From NCBI GenBank assembly GCA_934476315.1, contig CAKSNQ010000042.1:1-12012 (forward strand): a DNA stretch of 12,012 nucleotides, written 5' to 3'. A program made the translations under genes and the position numbers. Below the pieces are notes generated by a model that saw only the letters and a list, made by a program, of their open reading frames with translations, did not search any database and was not told where the DNA came from. Source of the stretch: an uncultured Eubacteriales bacterium (GTDB lineage Bacteria > Bacillota > Clostridia > Oscillospirales > CAG-272). Positions within the stretch are counted from its first letter, which is position 1. Every line of letters begins with the position of its first letter. This document shows positions 7,359 to 12,012 of this stretch, in pieces.

Positions 7359-7396
7359 CGATGTCTCTTTCTCCTTGTATATTGTGTCGGAACCGA

Positions 7397-8029
7397 TTAT
7401 TTCGTGCCGAAGATGCGGTCGCCCGCGTCGCCCAGACCCGGAACGATATACGCGTGATCGTTCAGATATTCATCCACAGCCGCCACATAGATATCCACAT
7501 CCGGGTGCATCTCCTGCACCTTCTTAATGCCCTCGGGCGCGGCAACCAGGTTGACCAAACGGATGTTGGTGCAACCGTATTTATTCTTCAAAAGGGTGAT
7601 GGCGTCTGCCGCAGAGCCGCCGGTTGCCAGCATCGGGTCGACGACGATGACAATGCGATCCTCAATGTCCGCGGGCATCTTGCTGTAATATTCCACCGGC
7701 TGGTGCGTTTCGGGGTCGCGGTACATACCGATGTGCCCGATACGAGCCACGGGAACCAGCGTCATCAGACCGTCCACCATGCCCAGTCCAGCGCGCAGAA
7801 TCGGCACAATCGCCAGCTTCTTGCCGGAAATCATCTTTGCCGTCATCTTGGTGATCGGCGTTTCGATCTGGACGTCCTCCAGCGGCAGATCACGCGTGAC
7901 CTCATATCCCATGAGCATGGCGATTTCCTCCAGAAGCTCACGGAAATCCTTGGAACCGGTTTTTTTGTTGCGCATGATCGACAGCTTGTGGGTAATCAGC
8001 GGATGGTTGATAACATGCAGCTCGCTCAT
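7397..8029 (-). CDS. upp: Uracil phosphoribosyltransferase
   Basis: This cytoplasmic salvage enzyme forms UMP from uracil and PRPP. It has 210 residues, the normal length for Upp. The PRPP-binding loop VVDPMLATGGSA sits at 129-140, the uracil-binding segment GLGDAGDRIFGT at 198-209, and PILRAGLGM at 76-84 is the other conserved PRPP-contact segment. An upstream in-frame ATG at 8053 would add eight basic residues. I prefer 8029 because AAGGAGA lies six bases before it and MSELHV fits the family N-terminus. It has its own promoter and terminator, so it appears monocistronic, and it is divergent from mtaB. Confidence 0.97.
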   Translation of the reverse strand: MSELHVINHPLITHKLSIMRNKKTGSKDFRELLEEIAMLMGYEVTRDLPLEDVQIETPITKMTAKMISGKKLAIVPILRAGLGMVDGLMTLVPVARIGHIGMYRDPETHQPVEYYSKMPADIEDRIVIVVDPMLATGGSAADAITLLKNKYGCTNIRLVNLVAAPEGIKKVQEMHPDVDIYVAAVDEYLNDHAYIVPGLGDAGDRIFGTK

Positions 8030-8064
8030 TTTGTTTCTCCTTCGCTTTCGCATATGTTTTCTAC

Positions 8065-8093
8065 ATTATACAACGATTCCCGCAATTTTTCAA
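8065..8093 (-). promoter_or_regulatory. Sigma-A promoter of upp
   Basis: On the minus strand TTGAAA (plus-strand 8088-8093) and a perfect TATAAT (8065-8070) have a 17-base spacer. The expected start is near 8058, giving a leader of about 28 nt. This is too short for a PyrR-type attenuator, and I see none. Confidence 0.9.
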
Positions 8094-8149
8094 GTCCCCC
8101 GCGAAAATAATGCAAAAATTTTACATCCCGGAAAATTTGCGTCCGCGCC

Positions 8150-8178
8150 TTTACAAACCGCCTGCCGCATGGTACAAT
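8150..8178 (+). promoter_or_regulatory. Sigma-A promoter of mtaB
   Basis: TTTACA (8150-8155) and TACAAT (8173-8178) have a 17-base spacer, with transcription expected near 8185, about 27 nt before the mtaB ATG. It is back-to-back with the upp promoter, with 56 bases between the two -35 boxes. That spacer contains an imperfect AT-rich inverted repeat at 8112-8140. Confidence 0.85.
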
Positions 8179-8211
8179 ATATGGCAGAAAATGTATCATT
8201 GAGGTACCGCC

Positions 8212-9579
8212 ATGAATCAGTTTGCCCCGACCGTCAACATCTATACTCTGGGGTGCAAGGTCAATCAGTATGAATCGGAGGCGATCGGTGAAGCGCTTGC
8301 AGCCCGCGGCTTTGACGTGCGGGAGAGTGAGGACACCGTATGCGACTTTTATATCATCAATACCTGCACCGTCACCGCGGAATCCGACCGCAAGGCGCGG
8401 CAGTTCATCCGCCGTGCCCTGTCGCATAACCCGGACGCGTTCATTCTCGTCACCGGGTGCCTCGCGCAGGTCGATGCCGACAGCATCCGCACGATCGAGG
8501 GCGTGGATTACGTCTGCGGTAACAAAAACAAATTGGACATCGTGAATGCCGCCGTCGCCCTGCGCGAGCGCGGGGTCAAGGCGTCCGCCCCCACCCTGTC
8601 GGTCGATGCGCTGGACGACGCCACCTTTGAGTCCATGAGCATCCGGCATTTCGCCCGCACCCGCGCCTATATCAAAATTGAAGACGGATGCGAAAACCAT
8701 TGCACCTATTGCATTATTCCCGCCGCGCGCGGGCAGGTGCGCTCCAAGCCGCTCGCCGACGTCGTCCGCGAGGTGCGCGCCCTCACGGAAAGCGGTTGCC
8801 GCGAGGTCGTCCTAACCGGCATCGAGACCGCCTCATGGGGACGCGACTTCCGACGCGGAGCAAACACAGAAGCAGACGCCACCCCCGCCCCGACGCTTGC
8901 CGACCTGCTGACCGCCGTGGACGCCATTGACGGCATCGGGCGCGTGCGCCTCGGCTCGCTTGACCCGTCGCTGATGCGCCCCGCGTTCGTCGAGAAGATT
9001 GCCCCGCTCGCCTCGCTCGCCCCGCATTTCCATCTGTCCATGCAAAGCGGAAGCGACCGCATCCTGGCGCGGATGAAGCGGAAATACAACCGCACGCAGG
9101 CGCTGGAAGCAATCGAACGCGTCCGTGCCGCCTTGCCGCAGGTGCAGTTCACCACGGACATGATCGTCGGCTTTCCCGGCGAGACGGACGAGGACCTTGA
9201 GGCGACCCTGGATTTCGCCCGCCGCGCCCGCTTCCTTGCCATCCACGTATTCCCCTATTCCAGACGCGCGGGTACCCCCGCCGCCGCCATGCCCGATCAG
9301 GTTCCCGCCGCGACCAAGCGGGAACGCGCCGCCGCATTGTCCGCGCTTGCCGCCGCCATCCGCCGTGAGATTCTTACGGACTTCGCCGCACAGGGCACGG
9401 TTCGCCCGGTTCTGTTTGAAACGTGGACGGACGGCGTGGCAACGGGTCACACCCCCGAATTTATCGAGGTGCGTGCCCCTGCCCCTCACTCGCTCCACGC
9501 CGTGACGCGGGAGGTTTGCCTGAACGGAGTCAGTGAGGACGGCGAGGCGTGCCATGGCACGCTGATCGACCCGCTTTGA
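8212..9579 (+). CDS. mtaB: tRNA t6A37 C2-methylthiotransferase
   Basis: This radical-SAM enzyme adds a methylthio group to N6-threonylcarbamoyladenosine at position 37 of tRNAs reading ANN codons (the Bacillus YqeV/MtaB role). The N-terminal methylthiotransferase domain carries its three cluster cysteines: Cys15 in LGCKVNQYE, Cys52 in NTCTVT and Cys83 in TGCLAQ. The radical-SAM cluster motif is Cys160, Cys164 and Cys167 in CENHCTYC. Further family signatures are MQSGSD at 277-282, VGFPGETDED at 319-328 and FPYSRRAGTPAA at 347-358. The end (about 395-452) is a TRAM-like RNA-binding domain. Length is 455, close to the 451 of the Bacillus enzyme. A short Ala/Thr/Pro-rich insertion at about 211-227 follows LTGIETASWG. 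The ATG has GAGGT seven bases upstream. It appears monocistronic; no convincing terminator is seen after it. Confidence 0.96.
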   Translation: MNQFAPTVNIYTLGCKVNQYESEAIGEALAARGFDVRESEDTVCDFYIINTCTVTAESDRKARQFIRRALSHNPDAFILVTGCLAQVDADSIRTIEGVDYVCGNKNKLDIVNAAVALRERGVKASAPTLSVDALDDATFESMSIRHFARTRAYIKIEDGCENHCTYCIIPAARGQVRSKPLADVVREVRALTESGCREVVLTGIETASWGRDFRRGANTEADATPAPTLADLLTAVDAIDGIGRVRLGSLDPSLMRPAFVEKIAPLASLAPHFHLSMQSGSDRILARMKRKYNRTQALEAIERVRAALPQVQFTTDMIVGFPGETDEDLEATLDFARRARFLAIHVFPYSRRAGTPAAAMPDQVPAATKRERAAALSALAAAIRREILTDFAAQGTVRPVLFETWTDGVATGHTPEFIEVRAPAPHSLHAVTREVCLNGVSEDGEACHGTLIDPL

Positions 9580-9722
9580 GCGCCCGTAGCTCTGTGCGCA
9601 AAAGCCCCGCGGCGGCACATCCGGAAAGCCGCTCATCTGCCCGTGTTTTCACGCCGAAGACCTTCTTTTTTCCATCCATTCTTGATTTTGAGCAAAAATC
9701 AGACGAAAATTTCAAAAAACTC

Positions 9723-9751
9723 TTGCATTTTCAAAAAGACTATGGTATAAT
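9723..9751 (+). promoter_or_regulatory. Sigma-A promoter of rpmB
   Basis: TTGCAT (9723-9728) and a perfect TATAAT (9746-9751) have a 17-base spacer, preceded by an A/T-rich stretch that could act as an UP element. The leader to the rpmB start is about 70 nt, and I see no recognisable riboswitch or protein-binding structure in it. The rest of the mtaB-rpmB gap (9580-9722) holds only weak hairpins and no gene. Confidence 0.88.
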
Positions 9752-9827
9752 ACCGTATGTTGTGTAATTATCACGCGAGTTAGTTTGTGCGTCGGGACTG
9801 TGTACGGCGTTCAAGGAGGTGTCAAGA

Positions 9828-10007
9828 ATGGCAAAATGCAGTATCTGCGGTAAGGGTGTTGTGTTCGGCGAAAATGTCTCCCACTCCCACCGTAAAACCA
9901 ACAGAAGTTGGAAGCCCAATATTCGTAAGGTCAAGATTTCGGTCGGAGGCAATGCGAAGACCGTTTCCGTTTGCTCCCGTTGCCTGCGCACGATGAAGAA
10001 GGCGTAA
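9828..10007 (+). CDS. rpmB: Ribosomal protein bL28, zinc-binding form
   Basis: This is a large-subunit ribosomal protein of 59 residues, somewhat shorter than the proteobacterial version. It begins MAKCSICGKG and keeps the family segment SHSHRKTNRSWKPNIRK at 18-34. Two CxxC pairs, Cys4/Cys7 and Cys49/Cys52, mark the zinc-ribbon (C+) form, whose presence is tied in many bacteria to a zinc-free paralogue elsewhere that is expressed under zinc limitation. The ATG at 9828 has an ideal AAGGAGGT seven bases upstream; the GTG at 9819 overlaps that site and is not used. It is transcribed alone from its own promoter and ended by the hairpin at 10039. Confidence 0.97.
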   Translation: MAKCSICGKGVVFGENVSHSHRKTNRSWKPNIRKVKISVGGNAKTVSVCSRCLRTMKKA

Positions 10008-10038
10008 CCAACCGACCTGCGTCCTTGCGCATAAAAGA

Positions 10039-10083
10039 AGTGAGCTGTCGCGTCCGTGCGACGGCTCACTCTTTTTGTTTTTA
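10039..10083. terminator. Bidirectional intrinsic terminator between rpmB and the acetyltransferase gene
   Basis: The stem begins at 10039 and ends at 10070, about 13 bp with one G-U pair (GTGAGCTGTCGC with GCGACGGCTCAC). On the plus strand it is followed by CTTTTTGTTTTT, ending rpmB. On the minus strand the same stem is followed by TTCTTTTAT, and it lies shortly after the stop of the convergent acetyltransferase gene, so it can serve both. Confidence 0.87.
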
Positions 10084-10096
10084 TCAGCCCTGCGAC

Positions 10097-10609
10097 TCAG
10101 TCGGTCGCCGATGCCGCGCCCGGGAGCGCCTTGCGGTAAAAGAAAACGCCGACATGCTCGCCGAATTTGCAGGCGACATCGTGGAGCCACCCCTCGCGGA
10201 CAAACCCGTGGTGCTCGTGAAAGCGCACGGACCCCTCATTTTTGTCGGTGATGATGGAAATCAGCGTGTCGATGCCGTACGCGGGCGCCAAAGCCTCCAG
10301 CGCCGCCAGCATTGCCCCGCCCACATGCGCGCCGCGGGAGTCATGATGTACGTAAATGGAAAGATCCGCCGTCGCGCGGTAGGCGCTCCGCTCGTTGAAC
10401 ACATCCAGATAGGCATATCCCACGACCCGACCGCCGTCGTCCCGCGCCACAAGGTGCGGATACCTCTCCGAAATCTGTGCCACCCGCCGCGAAAATTGTT
10501 CCTCGGTCAGCGGTTCCTCCTCCAGCGTGTGGCAGGAGTTCAGAATATAGTAATTGTAAATATCCAGGCAGGCGGCAATATCTCCCTGCCGTATTTTTTC
10601 AGTGCGCAC
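10097..10609 (-). CDS. GNAT family N-acetyltransferase, phosphinothricin acetyltransferase-like
   Basis: This is a cytoplasmic acetyl-CoA-dependent acetyltransferase of 170 residues. The pattern IYNYYILNSCHTLEEEPL at 17-34, the acetyl-CoA loop SIYVHHDSRGAHVGGAML at 84-101, NEGSVRFHEHHGFVREG at 124-140 and the CKFGEHV segment near the end match the Pat/YwnH (MnaT-like) subgroup. Relatives acetylate methionine sulfone or sulfoximine and sometimes phosphinothricin, but the natural substrate cannot be read from sequence. The start is GTG at 10609, with GGAGG six bases upstream. It overlaps the end of the transporter gene by 11 bases, so the two are probably translated together. The pair could combine modification and export of one compound, which is inference only. 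Confidence 0.9.
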   Translation of the reverse strand: MRTEKIRQGDIAACLDIYNYYILNSCHTLEEEPLTEEQFSRRVAQISERYPHLVARDDGGRVVGYAYLDVFNERSAYRATADLSIYVHHDSRGAHVGGAMLAALEALAPAYGIDTLISIITDKNEGSVRFHEHHGFVREGWLHDVACKFGEHVGVFFYRKALPGAASATD

Positions 10610-11612
10610 CGCGATCCTCCGTCGTCCCGTAAACCTTTTTCTCCCGTCCGGGGCGCAGACGGCGGAAAAATCCGCGAGGAAGCTGCGCTAGAATCACCGC
10701 GGTAAGCATCAGCGCACAGCCGACGTATTCCCGCCCCTCCGGATGTCGGTGCAAAATGATGATCGACGTGATGACCGAAAAGACCGATTCCAGACTCAGC
10801 AGAAGCGAAACCACCGTCGGATTGGCGTCCTTTTGCGCCAGAATCTGCAAGGTGTACCCGACTGCGCTGGACATGACCCCGACGTAAAGAATGGGTCCGA
10901 TGGAAGCGACAATGACCGACAGGTCAGGCTTCTCCAGAAGAAGCATACAAATCCCCGATTCCACCGCCATCACCGCAAACTGAACACAGGAGAGCAGAAC
11001 GCCGCTGACCCGCGAGGAAAAATAGTCCACGCAGAGAATGTGAAGAGAAAATCCGACCGCGCAGGCGATCATCAGAAGGTCCCCCGCCGCGATGCGAAAG
11101 CTCTCACCGCCGACGCACAGAAAGTACAGCCCGGCGCCCGCGAGCACCACGCTTCCCCAAATGAGCGGCGTCACTTTTTTTCCGAAAAACAGCCCGATCA
11201 GCGGGACAAGCACGATGTAAAGCGTCGTGATAAAGCCCGCCTTGCCCGCCGTCGTCCCCAGTGCGATTCCGTACTGCTGAAGTCCCGTGGCAATGGCAAG
11301 CATGGTGCCGCACGAAAGCCCGCCAAGTACCAGCATCCGAACGCTACCGCGCGCGCCGCCGGACGCCTTTTCTTCGGATTCCGGGATTCCGAACCCCGTC
11401 CGCGCCCCTGCCGCACGCCGGGCAAGTCGACAGATCAGCACGCCGACGGACAGCGTGATTGCCGCCGTGACACTGCGGAGCGTGTTGAACGTGAATGTCT
11501 CCATTCCCCGCTCAAAGGCAATCTCCTGGAACACGAACGCCGCGCCCCAGATCATGGCGGCAAGCACCGGAAATACGCCTTGACGGATATAGCTTTTTTT
11601 CATAGTCTTCAT
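10599..11612 (-). CDS. EamA/DMT-superfamily transporter
   Basis: This is an integral membrane transporter with two EamA repeats and about ten hydrophobic segments, 337 residues. The first repeat starts with PVLAAMIWGAAFVFQE at 15-30 and ends with the TAGKAGFITTLYIVLVPLIG and WGSVVLAGAGLYFL segments by 165. The second starts with GDLLMIACAVGFSLHIL at 177-193 and ends with PTVVSLLLSLESVFSVI and the last helix near 310. A hydrophilic loop rich in Glu, Arg and Gly at 66-92 is longer than usual. The family exports amino acids and other metabolites; the substrate is unknown. I chose ATG 11612 because CGGAGG lies four bases before it; the open frame continues 123 bases further upstream without a membrane-like sequence. 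The ribosome binding site is inside a short hairpin. It forms a unit with the downstream acetyltransferase gene. Confidence 0.92.
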   Translation of the reverse strand: MKTMKKSYIRQGVFPVLAAMIWGAAFVFQEIAFERGMETFTFNTLRSVTAAITLSVGVLICRLARRAAGARTGFGIPESEEKASGGARGSVRMLVLGGLSCGTMLAIATGLQQYGIALGTTAGKAGFITTLYIVLVPLIGLFFGKKVTPLIWGSVVLAGAGLYFLCVGGESFRIAAGDLLMIACAVGFSLHILCVDYFSSRVSGVLLSCVQFAVMAVESGICMLLLEKPDLSVIVASIGPILYVGVMSSAVGYTLQILAQKDANPTVVSLLLSLESVFSVITSIIILHRHPEGREYVGCALMLTAVILAQLPRGFFRRLRPGREKKVYGTTEDRGAH

Positions 11613-11616
11613 CGTG

Positions 11617-11633
11617 CCTCCGCCCGGCGGAGG
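11617..11633 (-). promoter_or_regulatory. Hairpin covering the transporter ribosome binding site
   Basis: In transcript sense CCTCCG and CGGAGG form a perfect 6-bp GC-rich stem with a 5-nt loop, and the second arm is the Shine-Dalgarno sequence itself, four bases before the ATG. If it forms, it would limit translation initiation. I see no clear promoter for this unit between 11634 and 11760; a second small inverted repeat (GAATGG/CCATTC, 11647-11663) lies just upstream. Confidence 0.5.
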
Positions 11634-11764
11634 ACCCTTTCCTATGGAATGGCGTTCCCATTCGCGGTCTGTGCGGAGGTTTTCCCCCACACGCGCGGAA
11701 CGCAAAATATTCAGGCAAAGCGGGGCGCACCACAACCCCGCGCCCCCGCTCCCCCCTCGGAAGT

Positions 11765-11813
11765 CAGTATTCGTTCAAAAAGTAAGCAAGGCAAGGCGCA
11801 ACTAAGAGGTTGT
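11765..11813. repeat. Degenerate, shorter copy of the right-end repeat
   Basis: Bases 11765-11798 align without gaps to 11837-11870 of the next unit with scattered substitutions (for example TTCGTTCAA against TTCATTCAA, and AAGTAAGCAAG against AAGCAAGCAAG). The central part is different and about 50 bases shorter, holding a small hairpin (CAAC with GTTG, flanked by GGCGC and GCGCC) that reaches into the next unit. It looks like a relative of the full units with another core. Confidence 0.7.
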
Positions 11814-12012
11814 ATTGCGCCGCCCCTCACCAAAACCACTGTTCATTCAAGAAGCAAGCAAGATAAGGCGTACCGCAACGAGCCGGGCGACGGCGTAGTT
11901 CTCTGTGCCGCGCCGCTCGCGAGGAGCAACGATGGATTGCGCCGCCCCTCACCAAAACCACTGTTCATTCAAGAAGCAAGCAAGATAAGGCGTACCGCAA
12001 CGAGCCGGGCGA
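11814..12012. repeat. Direct tandem repeat, 122-nt period, running off the window
   Basis: Bases 11814-11890 and 11936-12012 are identical over all 77 positions, giving a 122-nt period, and the second copy is cut by the window edge. The 45 bases between them contain a GC-rich segment (CGCCGCTCGC) that can pair imperfectly with GCGACGGCG at the end of the repeated part. A 122-nt period is not a multiple of three, which argues against a coding tandem repeat. No gene is visible from 11613 to the end of the window. I do not recognise the repeat as a named family. Confidence 0.9.

Noticed and set aside
6189..7457. 422-codon plus-strand open frame opposite the pseudouridine synthase gene
   Set aside because: It is antisense to a well-supported gene, runs through the upp terminator and into the 3' end of upp, and has no recognised domain.
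8026..8700. Minus-strand open frame opposite mtaB crossing the divergent promoters
   Set aside because: It spans both upp and mtaB promoters and the mtaB cluster-binding region; coding on the plus strand is certain.
9580..9680. Possible terminator after mtaB
   Set aside because: Only short stems (GCGC pairs, GCGGC with GCCGC) are present and none is followed directly by a T-tract; the T-run at about 9664-9670 has only a 4-bp hairpin before it.
11814..12012. CRISPR array
   Set aside because: The identical part is 77 nt and the interval 45 nt, with only two copies, no short palindromic repeat and no cas gene in view.

Overview
The window looks like chromosomal DNA from a GC-rich Gram-positive bacterium, probably class Clostridia and possibly Oscillospirales-like. 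The basis is strong AGGAGG-type ribosome binding sites, four near-consensus sigma-A promoters that all have 17-bp spacers, a Firmicutes-style lysine riboswitch, a zinc-type L28 protein and an MtaB of the YqeV type. The taxonomic placement is inference. I see no rRNA, tRNA, phage, insertion sequence or CRISPR array.

Left part (1-2900), minus strand: a lysine-regulated ABC importer operon. A sigma-A promoter (2871-2899) drives a leader with a complete lysine riboswitch (L-box) aptamer and an intrinsic terminator, followed by a lipoprotein substrate-binding protein, a permease and an ATPase with very short or overlapping junctions. The binding protein is the most unusual object here. Its two half-domains are in swapped order, as in a circular permutation, and a Ser-rich linker joins the old C-terminus to the old N-terminus. 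A 20-bp perfect hairpin with a T-tract closes the left edge, but its T-tract serves transcription coming from the left.

Middle (3014-8029), minus strand: rluA-family pseudouridine synthase, lnt (apolipoprotein N-acyltransferase) and pyk (pyruvate kinase) form an apparent operon, with an ATGA overlap between the first two and a 20-nt gap before pyk. Upstream of it, upp (uracil salvage) has its own promoter and terminator.

Right part: mtaB (tRNA methylthiotransferase) is divergent from upp, and rpmB (ribosomal protein L28) has its own promoter. rpmB shares a bidirectional terminator with a convergent two-gene unit, an EamA/DMT-family transporter followed by a GNAT acetyltransferase. The last 250 bases are non-coding repeats: a perfect 77-nt direct repeat at 122-nt period plus an older, shorter relative. 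The array runs off the window.

Functionally this is mostly core metabolism and translation (glycolysis, uracil salvage, lipoprotein maturation, rRNA/tRNA modification). The accessory interest lies in the permuted binding protein, the repeat array and the long charged tail of the pseudouridine synthase.
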